Positions 28,101 to 35,361 of a stretch of DNA of 64,000 nt are shown here, one piece after another. The notes below the pieces were generated by a model that saw only the letters and a list, made by a program, of their open reading frames with translations, was not told the origin of the DNA and made no database searches. This DNA comes from Galaxea fascicularis. Its lineage: Eukaryota; Cnidaria; Anthozoa; Scleractinia; Euphylliidae. The stretch lies in the NCBI GenBank assembly GCA_948470475.1, contig OX419347.1:1696072-1760071 (forward strand). Direction: 5' to 3'. A program made the position numbers and the translations under genes. The stretch's first letter is position 1; every line of letters starts with the position of its first letter.

Positions 28101-29649
28101 TGTATTTCTGGAATGTTTACTACATTCAACCAATCAGATGTGTGATGAAACCACAAGAAAAAGCAGTGACCCACATTACACCCTGCGGTTTAACCATCGG
28201 CTTCTATCATCTGCACGACAAGATTAATTTTAGTGTTCGTGGTTTTCAGAGTTTCACAGTTAGACAATAACCAAGTACACTGTACAGATGACAAGTTGTT
28301 AGAGTTTTTCCCTGTATTTAAAGGAGTTCACTCATACAATTTTATACCTTCTGAACAATGAAGTTACACGCATGATGTCACTTACAGCTGAGGACACAAA
28401 CATGTCTGCAAACTAATACATGTATGCATTTAAACCACAAACATGCATGATTTAAACTGTAATTTGTTTGCATATCAGTAGCTGTCCAAGTCATGGAGGT
28501 TTTGCCCACTGTCAAGTTCTCTCATTCACAAGTCTTCGATGAGATATAACTTGTACATGTATTAATGGCTGTCTTGTAATATAATGTCTTTTAAGACTTG
28601 ACCAGTACACAAAACTGGCTTGTCAAATGACACAATTTTTCACAAAACTAAAGCAGCAAAGACTTTAGAGCTGCGTATCCAGTCTGATGCTTCCAATTTC
28701 GGTTTGACCTAAAATTAATTTATTTAGCGTCAATTATATCCATGGTTACTTTGGATTGAAAACAGAGTCATGAAATTTGCCTTTAACCAAATCGTTCGCC
28801 TAAACAAAAAGATCGGTGAACAGGTTGTATGAGAATGAAAGGAAACAGAAAACGAAACGCATGGCCATAACTCGCAAACTAAACAGTGAAGACTTAGTGC
28901 TGTAGCTAGCAAGTGCGATGTTTTCTATGATTTCTGTTGAGTTATTGTGATTGATCTTAAAAGTAAAGACAAGAAGCCAACGTTGAAGCAATAACCCTTC
29001 AATTTCACAGCGATCACATTTCACTTACATGTTGTTGACGTTACAGGGGCTATATAGCTGGCCATCCAGTTAATAGCGGTTGCTGTCCATCTACATGTAA
29101 TTATAAGCTCAAACAGTTACGCTGGCTAAATTTTGGCTACTTCCACACCAACATCAAAACAATGAATTTGCAGACTGCCTCGGCAAAATGGCTTTTGGTC
29201 ATTTTAGTGGGCTGGTTCAGCTGTAGCTATAGCTATATAGGAGAGCTTGATCGGACAGTTTGAATTACATTTTATTTAGTACAGATCGGGTTGCAAAACA
29301 AAATAGAAGACCGACTGTTTTCACTGAGAAGTTAGTTGCTGTACGTTTCGTTGTCCTAAACGCCATCAGTGCACTTTATTAACAGCAGAGTAAAGAAAGA
29401 ATGGCGGGGTTCGAAACTAAACGACAGCGAAGGGACAATCATGTCGCGCTGTTCTCTAACCCGGAAAAAGCAAACAAAACTCGCAATTTTTTCGTGAGTT
29501 CACCCTAGTATGTCCTTACATATGTGTGAATACCAACATTCAAGTCTACAAATAAAAATGTTTAGCTTACCTGACGATAAATGAGCAAGACAAAGGTAGA
29601 AAAACACCCGGAAATAAACGAATTTCAGAGAAGACACGTCCTCCGCCAT
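915..29649 (-). CDS. Gene A: multi-domain discoidin/F-type lectin/Ig/FN3 receptor-like gene, 3' end beyond the window
   Basis: Fifteen exons join in one open frame of about 1,079 codons with consistent splice phases: join of 29571-29649, 24718-25028, 17084-17231, 13599-13844, 12184-12378, 9428-9682, 8482-8676, 7552-7859, 6782-6923, 5466-5758, 4905-5046, 3760-4098, 2485-2772, 1866-1936, 915-1140 (all minus). Order: signal peptide, discoidin 1, FTP 1, FTP 2, discoidin 2, discoidin 3, Ig, FN3, second FN3. The last visible exon ends in phase 1, so the gene continues left of position 1; by analogy with gene B a membrane span and short cytoplasmic tail should follow. Discoidin and FTP domains share a jelly-roll fold and often bind glycans or lipids; the Ig/FN3 stalk suggests a surface receptor. 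No frameshift or stop was seen in any exon. Introns are long (up to 6.6 kb) and hold most of the transposons. Ligand and role are inferred. Confidence 0.82.
1866..1936 (-). CDS. Gene A exon 14: fibronectin type III domain 2, first part
   Basis: A 71-base exon too short to stand out by length. Acceptor TTTTCAG, phase 1; encodes IPEVTVQADNVTGVTSRSIY then VKWT, and ends at donor GTAACC in phase 0. It is the A-C strand part of an FN3 continued by 915-1140. No copy was found at the matching place in gene B. Confidence 0.68.
2485..2772 (-). CDS. Gene A exon 13: fibronectin type III domain 1
   Basis: Encodes a complete FN3 in one exon: VPGKPVVNQVDIQARSALVR, WSY, FALQYRN, LNNLKPYTDYSVNVMARSAL and GTGEWSNALNFRTS, with the characteristic Trp, the L.P.T.Y.V.V strand and the G.WS turn. 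Phase 1 to 1. Confidence 0.87.
3760..4098 (-). CDS. Gene A exon 12: immunoglobulin-like domain
   Basis: A single 339-base exon, phase 1 to 1. Shows the Ig pattern: SAGSVTLTC (first Cys), YEWQKDG (core Trp), SLTITYTNATD, and NNYQC (second Cys). A further pair of Cys follows (DVDC and TYQC), unusual for a simple Ig fold, so an extra disulfide is likely. The counterpart in B (47433-47768) keeps all of these. Confidence 0.85.
4675..4825. repeat. C-rich and G-rich tracts in a gene A intron
   Basis: A C tract (4687-4709) is followed about 80 bases later by a G/A tract (4788-4821) with runs of five or more G. The two could pair as a hairpin, and the G-rich strand could form a quadruplex. It sits between discoidin 3 and the Ig exon. 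Confidence 0.5.
4905..5046 (-). CDS. Gene A exon 11: discoidin domain 3, second half
   Basis: 142 bases. Encodes VLTGNTNRGSIVVNFLSSPF then AAQYIRILPKAYKTGICMRVDLLVC, the closing strands of the domain. Acceptor TCTGTTCAG, donor GTAAGTAG, phase 0 to 1. Confidence 0.87.
5466..5758 (-). CDS. Gene A exon 10: discoidin domain 3, first half
   Basis: 293 bases, same length as B exon 46177-46469. Encodes GCLSSIGNERFVVRTLGTTA, GWSRLYGLNSWCSAS, QYLQFDAKKVITVSGVATQG and DKWVTSYAISYGYDGQKW. Acceptor TTTAACAG, donor GTAAGG, phase 1 to 0. Confidence 0.87.
5820..6043 (-). repeat. tRNA-derived SINE in a gene A intron
   Basis: Read on the minus strand, a box A-like TGGCCCAGTGG and, about 50 bases on, a box B-like GGTTCGATTCTC mark a tRNA-type pol III promoter, followed by a roughly 150-base body ending near CCTGGGTAAAT. 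A 5'-truncated copy lies in the equivalent intron of gene B at 45921-46120, both just before the first exon of discoidin 3. Confidence 0.68.
6782..6923 (-). CDS. Gene A exon 9: discoidin domain 2, second half
   Basis: 142 bases, same length as B exon 45604-45745. Encodes IFTGNSDQNSVVRSELYEPV then AAKFIRFYPVLFNKNKALRV-EVYGS. Flanked by TTTTTAG acceptor and GTACAT donor. Confidence 0.87.
7552..7859 (-). CDS. Gene A exon 8: discoidin domain 2, first half
   Basis: Encodes GCSSDPVGISDSSLILDQRF, SASSTRASSNPKNGRL, AWLPSS, DFLQIDLGSVYFVCGVATQG and DDWTKTYKIGTSLNNVNW. It is 15 bases longer than the gene B exon because of extra residues (YFEDNVE) just before the donor. Phase 1 in, phase 0 out. Confidence 0.88.
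8482..8676 (-). CDS. Gene A exon 7: FTP domain 2, second half
   Basis: Encodes GNRNQSGGETNPSCGGTLSL, KSFSCKPVLVGRFVFVRIPG, then SNKVLTLCEVEVYS. Acceptor TTTTTACAG and donor GTACTC; phase 1. Equivalent to 43953-44138 in B and 63006-63191 in C but three codons longer at the 3' end. Confidence 0.85.
9428..9682 (-). CDS. Gene A exon 6: FTP domain 2, first half
   Basis: Encodes NLARNQPAYQV...GVASRAVDGG, CTHTTTTDDPWWRVDLGSS, VPVTEVVIVNRGG, then RLNSFEIRIG. It is nine bases longer than in B and C because of extra residues (GGEDCGVECQS) in the loop that carries sugar-contact residues in F-type lectins. Acceptor preceded by a T-rich tract; donor GTAAGT; phase 1 at both ends. Confidence 0.87.
10491..10660. 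repeat. Short tandem array, about 57-59-base unit
   Basis: Three to four imperfect copies of a unit containing AACCCTA.AACAATAGAC and AAGGAGACCCC, starting near 10491, 10548 and 10607. Lies in the gene A intron between 9683 and 12183. Confidence 0.7.
10779..11310. repeat. Interspersed repeat, copy 1
   Basis: Matches 15176-15657 in the same orientation over its whole length, from GGTTAAATGCAATTTAACTT to a tail that includes CCTTGAGCACCCAACCTCC. Contains a GGCGT microsatellite (10834-10863) and a T-rich, GC-skewed body. Open frames inside are not similar to known proteins and differ between the copies; the family was not recognised. Confidence 0.7.
11461..11716. mobile_element. Foldback element with a tRNA-like core
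   Basis: Two arms of about 80 bases (11462-11543 and 11632-11715) are inverted copies of each other, including GATCGTCGCAGTTGTGAT and GGCTTCTTTACG. The inner end of the left arm is an inverted copy of the 3' acceptor end of the tRNA-like sequence in the centre, so the arms grew by inversion that took in part of the tRNA. Confidence 0.72.
11576..11646 (+). tRNA. tRNA-like sequence, probably a pseudogene
   Basis: 71 bases that fold as a cloverleaf: a 7-base acceptor (GGCTTCA with TGAAGTC), D arm with box A TAGTTCAGTTGG, anticodon arm, and T arm with box B GGTTCAAGCTCC. The loop reads CCGGAAT, which would place GGA as anticodon, but the invariant U33 is C, the closing pair is A-C, and there is no long variable arm as expected for tRNA-Ser. 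It lies inside a foldback element, so a mobile tRNA relic is more likely than a working gene. Confidence 0.5.
12184..12378 (-). CDS. Gene A exon 5: FTP domain 1, second half
   Basis: 195 bases, equal in A, B and C. Encodes GNSDANGGAANRLCDSV, then IPAGQEKSYFCIP..YGRYVYIRIPGNNKILTLCEVEVYS, the closing strands of the lectin fold with two conserved Cys. Ends in donor GTAAGT, phase 1. Confidence 0.87.
13055..13363. mobile_element. Nested foldback (MITE-like) element
   Basis: Built of inverted copies of a unit with GGTTGTTCAAA followed by GGATAGTGCTATCCAC-type palindromes. An inner element at 13174-13320 has near-perfect inverted arms, and the outer segment repeats the same ends, so one copy appears inserted into another. 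No coding capacity. Confidence 0.7.
13599..13844 (-). CDS. Gene A exon 4: F-type lectin (FTP) domain 1, first half
   Basis: Encodes NIALLKPTSQSS...AVDG...CAHT...NPLWRVDLQS.QPVAEVRILNRG and RLNGAEIRVG, the signature of fucolectin/tachylectin-4/pentraxin-1 domains. The sugar-contact stretch reads RGGCCVER where gene C has RGDCCADR, so the Asp of the family motif RxDx4R is Gly here. Phase 1 at both ends. Confidence 0.87.
15176..15657. repeat. Interspersed repeat, copy 2
   Basis: Second copy of the repeat at 10779-11310, same orientation, with a shorter GC-rich middle and many point differences. Family not recognised. Confidence 0.7.
15884..16145. mobile_element. Foldback element, about 260 bases
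   Basis: Arms of about 115 bases pair around a short loop near 16013: CACCTTTACTTTAGTAA..., ATATCAGGTGTTA, CAGCTGA and TGTATGACTGGG on the left recur inverted on the right. The open frame over the right arm (16098-16424) has no recognisable domain. Confidence 0.7.
17084..17231 (-). CDS. Gene A exon 3: discoidin domain 1, second half
   Basis: 148 bases in phase 0, ending in phase 1. Encodes FKGNYDKNSTVKHILYNGIV then ARYVRFIVETYHNGACLRVE-IFG, the typical end of an F5/8C domain (GN....N.V...L....ARYVR....C.RVE). Same length as in gene C; gene B carries a 14-base deletion here. A 7.5 kb intron with a large DNA transposon separates it from exon 2. Confidence 0.88.
17505..17655 (+). mobile_element. 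3' tail of a LINE-type retroelement
   Basis: A short non-coding stretch ends in AATAAA followed by a GTTGAA microsatellite (17630-17652), the kind of simple-repeat tail left by non-LTR retrotransposition. The element is truncated to this end. Confidence 0.5.
17884..18905. repeat. Two inverted copies of a repeat with long G runs
   Basis: The left copy begins GGGCGATTCCAGAAAATATT (17888) and the right copy ends with its inverse, ATTTTCTGGAATTGCCCAT (18882-18900). Both include CCGAAGG next to G runs (17981-17998 and 18833-18843). They may be the ends of one 1 kb element or two separate insertions in opposite directions. Confidence 0.55.
19165..20150. repeat. GATC-rich subterminal array, left
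   Basis: Degenerate tandem repetition of AAGGATCTT- and AAAGATCTT-like words, with local duplications (for example a segment near 19520-19640 repeats one near 19385-19505). Several short minus-strand frames in it are low-complexity and not genes. Confidence 0.75.
20610..20955 (-). pseudogene. Broken acidic Ser/Asp-rich reading frame inside the element
   Basis: Read on the minus strand from ATG at 20955: MSGND, an in-frame stop, then about 105 codons rich in Ser, Asp and Glu (DKESDKDDESSDEW, EDSSSDTSS) followed by a basic stretch (KIRQKRRRREER) and a stop. The first ~115 bases are tandemly duplicated at 21004-21115; there the stop codon is a Ser codon, but that copy soon loses the frame. Acidic/basic composition suggests a nuclear protein; family unknown. 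Confidence 0.4.
21377..23031 (+). other. Exon-like fragments inside the element
   Basis: 21377-21425 opens with ATG and encodes MAKSEKLQIQKLREDQ up to donor GTAACT (phase 1). A phase-matched acceptor at 22436 leads to GPKEDCEKEAIENLVN and a stop just before GTAAGT. A third piece after TTTTTCTAG (22911) contains CIVKKYSQKTVDRHWNEIRR in one frame, ending at 23031. Frames do not join cleanly; a decayed element-encoded gene is the simplest reading. Confidence 0.25.
23745..24600. repeat. GATC-rich subterminal array, right
   Basis: Same word family as the left array in inverted orientation, with an internal tandem duplication of roughly 245 bases (around 23990-24180 and 24240-24425). Confidence 0.75.
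24718..25028 (-). CDS. Gene A exon 2: discoidin domain 1, first half
   Basis: 311 bases, the same length as its counterparts in B (36867-37177) and C (55557-55867). Encodes SCENNAVGIAAGSVYLNASS..., then the discoidin signatures SSWCAS, YLQINLQ and YIICAVSTQGN, and ends NKK before donor GTACAT (phase 0). Enters in phase 1. Confidence 0.88.
25600..26217 (+). mobile_element. LINE reverse transcriptase, C-terminal fragment
   Basis: 205 codons with the features of the region after the RT catalytic core in CR1/L2/Jockey-like LINEs: GIVPSITYCIAIWGS, KAAKLIHKLP, RRIASIMYQAYHN and NSVRYRGPIVWNTIP. The catalytic RT motifs and endonuclease are absent, so this is a 5'-truncated copy. It lies in the first intron of gene A on the opposite strand. 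The reading frame ends normally and is followed by a short 3' UTR and a TATG repeat. Confidence 0.75.
26218..26375 (+). repeat. 3' UTR and TATG tail of the LINE fragment
   Basis: Non-coding tail ending in a TATG microsatellite (26346-26372), a terminal simple repeat of the kind that ends many LINEs. Confidence 0.6.
26769..27165 (+). pseudogene. Frameshifted unrecognised reading frame
   Basis: From ATG at 26769: MANGVVSNTLKPLTNAQAVR, then FRELEANVKNIMRLNELDEL. Near 26940 the frame breaks; shifting by one base continues NEYKKCIKALTTDEKCSLKK, then a Ser/Asn-rich stretch to EDA at 27163, followed by a possible donor GTAACG. The two pieces look like one protein with a one-base loss. No domain recognised. 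It lies just downstream of the LINE fragment, in the gene A first intron. Confidence 0.35.
29571..29649 (-). CDS. Gene A exon 1: start codon and signal peptide
   Basis: ATG at 29649-29647 opens a 26-codon exon with a hydrophobic core (VYFRVFFYLCLAHL) ending in small residues, then a consensus donor GTAAGC in phase 1. The next exon begins in the matching phase and gives Ala-Ser-Cys at the junction, a plausible signal-peptidase region. The same arrangement (signal exon, phase 1, then S-C-E) is seen in genes B and C, which supports this start although the link crosses a 4.5 kb intron. Confidence 0.6.
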
Positions 29650-29760
29650 ATCGCTATTTTGAAGTGACCTTCTGCATTCTAACCATGACGTCAAATAACG
29701 CATACCAACAGTCACACTAAACACATCACGCTTCACAGATCTATCCCGAATTGTTAAGCG
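29650..29760 (-). promoter_or_regulatory. Putative gene A upstream region with a CRE-like site
   Basis: Directly upstream of the gene A start codon lies TGACGTCA (29689-29696), the palindromic CREB/ATF site. No convincing TATA box was found. Promoter function is inferred from position only. Confidence 0.3.
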
Positions 29761-30070
29761 TTATGAACACGAAAACTGGAAACTCGGGAACGACGGGGAG
29801 AATCTCCATCTTCGTCTTGTCTTTTTCAACGGAATTAACTCTCCTCCTTCACACTCTGTGCTGAAGGATGTTCAAAGTACCTTGAAGGCTTCAATAAATT
29901 TACATGACTGAGACGGAAGAACATCTCAAGGATGAAGCCTGGGACGAGTTTCAATTTCGCGCCATTTTGCGGCAGATGTGCAGCCTGCGCCGCCTGCGTC
30001 TGAGTATTTGAATACTATTCTACTTTTTATATGCTGAGGTTCATTTTTTTTTTAATTTTTCGTCTTAAAC

Positions 30071-30545
30071 ATGAAACAATTCGCCTATAATCTTCTTCGA
30101 AATGGTATTAGCAAAAAGGACAGACCTCCAGGACAGAGAAAAGCTGCAGATTTAAACGCTTATAAATTATTGAAAGGAGATTCAAGTAAGGTTTATTTTA
30201 TTTCAGGCTTCTCACTACAAGCTTGTTTAATAATGCGGGCTTCTTAGCTAGCTTAGCGGCTTCATCTATAGTTTCAAGTTATGTTGTAAATAATGCAATT
30301 TAATGTTTGCAAATATACTAGATCTGATGCCGTGCTTCTGTTCAGGTGATAGATCACAGATTGTGGTAAGAACAAAGAAGTGGCACACGATCGAGGCGAT
30401 AGCCGAGTGTACTGCAGTGTTAATTAATTTTGCTTGTAAATTAATTCTGAAATACCCAGTTGGGAGAATTAATATAATTCTGTGGTATGTTAAGCAAATA
30501 AATCAAATAATAGCATTATATATCGGTGAAATGCAGTATATATAA
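30071..30545 (+). CDS. Possible two-exon small gene, unrecognised
   Basis: ATG at 30071 opens 38 codons (MKQFAYNLLRNGISKKDRPP, then AADLNAYKLLKGDS) ending at donor GTAAGG at 30186 in phase 1. A good acceptor (CTTCTGTTCAG, 30345) starts a phase-compatible exon running to a stop at 30543-30545 (SDRSQIVVRTKKWHTIEAIA then an AT-rich hydrophobic end). The first exon looks real in codon content; the second becomes low-complexity, so the true gene may end or continue differently. No family recognised. Confidence 0.22.
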
Positions 30546-30789
30546 TTATCCCAAGTTGCTCATTTTTCAGTATTATTTACAAGATGGCAAAACTAAATTA
30601 CAAGCCAAAAACAACCTTTACACGCTAGAAGCTACAATAGAAAAATATTACGAATTTTGTATTAGTAACTGACCAAGTAAAAACCTATATATTAACGTGT
30701 TCTGATAATCAGTAAGTCTAGCATTATTCTAAAAAGTCCCCTGAGAGGTAGAGTTCCTAATTTTACTGTAAAGATTGTTCAACATCAAG

Positions 30790-32970
30790 GAAGTTTGAAC
30801 AGTTCTTCCTGTCTAGTGCTATATAAGGGAGTTTGAACAGTTCTTTCTGTCTGGTGCTATATAAGGAAGTTTGAACAGTTCTTTCTGCCTAGTGCTATAT
30901 AAAGGAGTTTGAACAGTTCTTTCTGTCTGGTGCTATATAAGGGAGTTTGAACAGTTCTTTCTGTCTAGTGCCATATAAGGAAGTTTGAACAGTTCTCTCT
31001 GTATAGTGCTATATAAGGGAGTTTGAACAGTTCTTTCTGTATAGTGCTATATAAGGGAGTTTGAACAGTTCTTTCTGTCTAGTGCTATATAAGGAAGTTT
31101 GAACAGTTCTCTCTGTATAGTGCTATATAAGGGAGTTTGAACAGTTCTTTCTGTCTAGTGCTATATAAGGGAGTTTGAACAGTTCTTTCTGTCTAGTGCT
31201 ATATAAGGGAGTTTGAACAGTTCTTCCTGTCTAGTGCTATATAAGGGAGTTTGAACAGTTCTTTCTGTACAGTGCTATATAAAGGAGTTTGAACAGTTCT
31301 TTCTGTCTGGTGCTATATAAGGGAGTTTGAACAGTTCTTTCTGTCTAGTGCCATATAAGGAAGTTTGAACAGTTCTCTCTGTATAGTGCTATATAAGGGA
31401 GTTTGAACAGTTCTTTCTGTATAGTGCTATATAAGGGAGTTTGAACAGTTCTTTCTGTCTAGTGCTATATAAGGAAGTTTGAACAGTTCTCTCTGTATAG
31501 TGCTATATAAGGGAGTTTGAACAGTTCTTTCTGTCTAGTGCTATATAAGGGAGTTTGAACAGTTCTTTCTGTCTAGTGCTATATAAGGGAGTTTGAACAG
31601 TTCTTTCTGTCTAGTGCCATATAAGGAAGTTTGAACAGTTCTTCCTGTCTAGTGCTATATAAGGGAGTTTGAACAGTTCTTCCTGTCTAGTGCTATATAA
31701 GGGAGTTTGAACAGTTCTTTCTGTCTAGTGCCATATAAGGGAGTTTGAATAGTTCTTTCTGTCTAGTGCTATATAAGGGAGTTTGAACAGTTCTTTCTGT
31801 CTAGTGCCATATAAGGAAGTTTGAACAGTTCTTCCTGTCTAGTGCTATATAAGGGAGTTTGAACAGTTCTTTCTGTCTAGTGCTATATAAGGGAGTTTGA
31901 ACAGTTCTTTCTGTCTGGTGCTATATAAGGGAGTTTGAACAGTTCTTTCTGTCTAGTGCTATATAAGGGAGTTTGAACAGTTCTTCCTGTCTAGTGCTAT
32001 ATAAGGGAGTTTGAACAGTTCTTTCTGTCTAGTGCTATATAAGGGAGTTTGAACAGTTCTTTCTGTCTACTGCTATATAAGGGAGTTTGAACAGTTCTTT
32101 CTGTCTAGTGCCATATAAGGGAGTTTGAACAGTTCTTTCTGTCTAGTGCTATATAAGGGAGTTTGAACAGTTCTTTCTGTCTAGTGCTATATAAGGGAGT
32201 TTGAACAGTTCTTTCTGTCTGGTGCTATATAAGGAAGTTTGAACAGTTCTTTCTGTCTACTGCTATATAAGGGAGTTTGAACAGTTCTTTCTGTCTAGTG
32301 CTATATAAGGAAGTTTGAACAGTTCTTTCTGTACAGTGCTATATAAGGAAGTTTGAACAGTTCTTTCTGTACAGTGCTATATAAGGAAGTTTGAACAGTT
32401 CTTCCTGTCTAGTGCCATATAAGGGAGTTTGAACAGTTCTTTCTGTCTAGTGCTATATAAGGGAGTTTGAACAGTTCTTTCTGTCTAGTGCTATATAAGG
32501 GAGTTTGAACAGTTCTTTCTGTCTACTGCTATATAAGGAAGTTTGAACAGTTCTTTCTGTCTACTGCTATATAAGGAAGTTTGAACAGTTCTTTCTGTCT
32601 AGTGCTATATAAGGAAGTTTGAACAGTTCTTTCTGTCTAGTGCCATATAAGGGAGTTTGAACAGTTCTTCCTGTCTAGTGCCATATAAGGGAGTTTGAAC
32701 AGTTCTTTCTGTCTAGTGCTATATAAGGGAGTTTGAACAGTTCTTTCTGTCTGGTGCTATATAAGGAAGTTTGAACAGTTCTTTCTGTCTAGTGCCATAT
32801 AAGGAAGTTTGAACAGTTCTTTCTGTCTACTGCTATATAAGGAAGTTTGAACAGTTCTTTCTGTCTACTGCTATATAAGGAAGTTTGAACAGTTCCATGT
32901 TTCTGTCTAGTGCTTTATAAGGAAGTTTGAACAGTTCTTTCTGTCTAGTGCCATATAAGGAAGTTTGAAC
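30790..32970. repeat. 38-base tandem satellite, about 57 copies
   Basis: Unit: GGGAGTTTGAACAGTTC followed by TTTCTGTCTAGTGCTATATAA. Copies differ at a few fixed places (GGG/GGA start, TCT/CCT/CTC, CTAG/CTGG/ATAG, CTATA/CCATA). A block of variants beginning at 30901 recurs at 31281, 380 bases on, i.e. ten units. Every unit carries TATATAA or a close variant and the palindrome GAAC-A-GTTC. One unit near 32890 is disrupted. It lies between the divergent starts of genes A and B. Confidence 0.95.
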
Positions 32971-33195
32971 ATCTACATTAATTTTAAAAAAAGCCAGAAA
33001 TAGCTACTTTTTAAAAATCAATTTTGTACAATGACCAGTTCTCTTTGTACATGTATGTTAATGCCATTGTTCATCGATCGGTAATCGGTAACTAGAAAAT
33101 AGATGAAGGGGATAGTTTCTGAAGAAACTATAGTGCTGCGTCGGTAGGGAAGTAGCACACAAAAATTTGGTTTTATCAACAGAGTTGATAGTGTA

Positions 33196-33228
33196 AATTG
33201 ACCACCGTACGGGAATCCCTGTACGGTG
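33196..33228. repeat. Short perfect hairpin
   Basis: GACCACCGTACGGG and CCCTGTACGGTGGTC form an inverted pair around a few bases. Related wording (AATTGACCACC) occurs in a gene B intron at 45427. Confidence 0.5.
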
Positions 33229-33881
33229 GTCAATGATAATACCAAATTTTTCTGAACTAGAAAATAGGTCAGTATGTATGTTTATTTTACTTATAAATTT
33301 TCTAATATCGCAGAATTTAGCTCACCTTGAAATGTTACTAGTTTTAAGTTTGTTTGTTTGTTTGTTTTTTATTCTTTACGGTAAAACCCTCGATCTGCTA
33401 ATTCAAAGATGGCTTCAACTGGCGTACTAACAAATATGATATTGCTGTAAACCGCGCTGCCAGGAAGGCAAAAAGCTGTGACTGGGACCCTGCCCAACTA
33501 ATTCAAACTAATTGTTTAAACTAATTGTTCAGTAGAGAGGCGAAACTAAAACTCTTGTTCCTGAAATAAATTAAAGTTAAAGCTGTGTTTCATTTCAGGC
33601 TTTTTTAACCTATATAGACTGGCTTACAGTGTTACGATATAAACGACTTGCTCATCACTACCACGCCGAACCGGCCCAGCTGAAGGTGGAATGGGCATGG
33701 GCTTTTACCACTTCCGTTAGCGCTGGACACTGCTCCAGTTATTACGCAAGTTATTCCTACGGTGCCAAAAATCACGCTTTCGCCCTTAAAAAGTCGGGAA
33801 TTTTTGCTTACCAAAGGATTGTGCGACGTTCTCGTAGAAGAACCTACTTCTCACGGAAGAGTCATTTGAACCTCGGTGGCA

Positions 33882-33945
33882 ATGAAAAGCGCTGTCTTCA
33901 TTGTGGTGTTGGTTATATTTGGCATAAACTTCATCTCGGTTTCAG
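33882..33945 (+). CDS. Gene B exon 1: signal peptide, donor site lost
   Basis: ATG at 33882 encodes MKSAVFIVVLVIFGINFISVS, a clear hydrophobic signal peptide. The aligned exon of gene C ends TTCAG|GTAAATTC; here the text is TTTCAGTCAAATT, one G short, so the expected phase-1 donor is absent. Using the remaining GT would put the next exon out of frame. The surrounding 5' flank is homologous to that of gene C from about 33480. Confidence 0.6.
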
Positions 33946-34265
33946 TCAAATTAATGGCGAATTGAGACATCGCAGTGTGTTTGTGTGGTGACATTTCTGT
34001 GTACATTAGTCGGTTATACGGTTATATCCGATCCCGTCTTCCTTTCAAATGATCACTATCTAACTGTGCTTTACATTCCCAAATGAATACTGTAAACCAC
34101 GCAAAGTTCTTAGCACAGCAAAGTCACATTCTTGGTATCAGCCTTCATAAATCATTCAAAGGAGTATTTGGTTCTTGTTCAGCAACTCTGTTTAGGTGAA
34201 GGCTTTCTTACTACATAATTGTTGAAAATAATTTTGCATTAAGTACGGAAATAAATGGGAAAATG

Positions 34266-34641
34266 GCCGTTTTTATACTAGAGATGCATTTTCCGCCCAG
34301 ACGACTATTGCGTCTTTCATCAGTTTTATCCATGGACTACAGTGTAAAGACGGGACGAACTACATGAGACGCATTATCCGTCTTGACGACTTTGGGCAAA
34401 CACATGTACTTCGTCTGGTTATGTGTCTCCAGTTTAAAGACGGGCACAAGACGACTTATGCGTCCAGACGATCTCTCGCTCGAAATTCGTCATTCAAGAC
34501 GAATTACGAAGGATAGTTCGTCTCGTAGACGCCCGATGCGTCTTGTGCCCGTCTTTAAACTGGAGACGCATAACCAAACAAAGTACATTTGTTTGACAAA
34601 AGTTGTCCAGACGGATAATGCGTCTCTAGTATAAAAACGGC
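34266..34641. mobile_element. Foldback element, 376 bases
   Basis: Ends GCCGTTTTTATACTAGAG and CTCTAGTATAAAAACGGC are perfect inverted repeats; pairing continues inward through AGACG-rich arms (AAGACGGGCACAAGACG mirrored at 34535-34560). No coding capacity; no clear target duplication. Confidence 0.8.
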
Positions 34642-35034
34642 TAATTATTTATCTCAGGGGGTAAGACAAAGTTGAGTAGTCAGTAAATTTGCAAGCGTTT
34701 ACTTATTAATTATTCAATTCGAATTTATTTCCGGCTCATCACAGTTGACTGCGATTGCTTTCAGTTTTACCAGTGCGGAGTGGCACTGCTTCCACACGGG
34801 CATAATTTTCTTCGAAACCTAATTTTTGATATTATTATACACTGGTGTCACCAGCTCGATTTTGATTGGCTATAAGCACGCGGGTAATTCTTGCTAGCTC
34901 TGTTTCTCTTACGTCATACCTACAGACAATAGTTTTATGCATGCAGAAGTGACGTCAACTAATACACTAACCAGCAGTTTGATCAGTTTTGTTATGGCGG
35001 AGTCGCCAGTGCAGCTCAGGAATATGCATAATAA

Positions 35035-35183
35035 AACAATTATTGGATTTGGTTTTCGCATGATAGCGATAATTATCAAGGCCTCAGTTTGTGTTATCCG
35101 CCTCAGCCTTCGGCTTCGGCAGATAACACAAACCTTGGCCTTGATAATTATCGCTATCATGCTCAACCTCATCCAATAATTGT
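35035..35183. mobile_element. Foldback element, about 150 bases
   Basis: AACAATTATTGGAT at the left pairs with ATCCAATAATTGTT at the right; the arms include TGATAGCGATAATTATCAAG and its inverse around a loop at about 35108. The short frames on both strands are products of the palindrome. Confidence 0.75.
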
Positions 35184-35361
35184 TAATTAACGGTCGCTAC
35201 ACACGAGGGAAATATTCACAAGGAACGGTCGCGGAGACCAAGTCCCTTCGTGTAAACTAGCAAAAATGTATTCGCGGGGAACAAATTTGTTCCCTACGAA
35301 TTTAAACTTGTTTCAGGAGTTGATGGGACTGATTCATAGGGAACATTTGCGTGAAAATTAT

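Larger units (their letters stand above)
25029..29570. other. Gene A first intron
   Basis: Contains a CAA microsatellite (25499-25521), the LINE fragment, the broken frame at 26769 and a run of GTTTACGTTTT repeats (26652-26684). From 27700 to 29500 only AT-rich sequence without clear coding or repeat structure was seen. Confidence 0.45.

Noticed and set aside
30790..32970. CRISPR-like array
   Set aside because: Direct tandem 38-base units without unique spacers, in a eukaryotic context; it is a satellite.
33629..33991. 120-codon frame around the gene B signal exon
   Set aside because: A different frame from the signal peptide; not kept in gene C and without a domain.
34909..35179. Overlapping frames on both strands with similar residues (SVCVI..S.RLR.ITQ)
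   Set aside because: Direct result of the palindromic foldback at 35035-35183, not coding.
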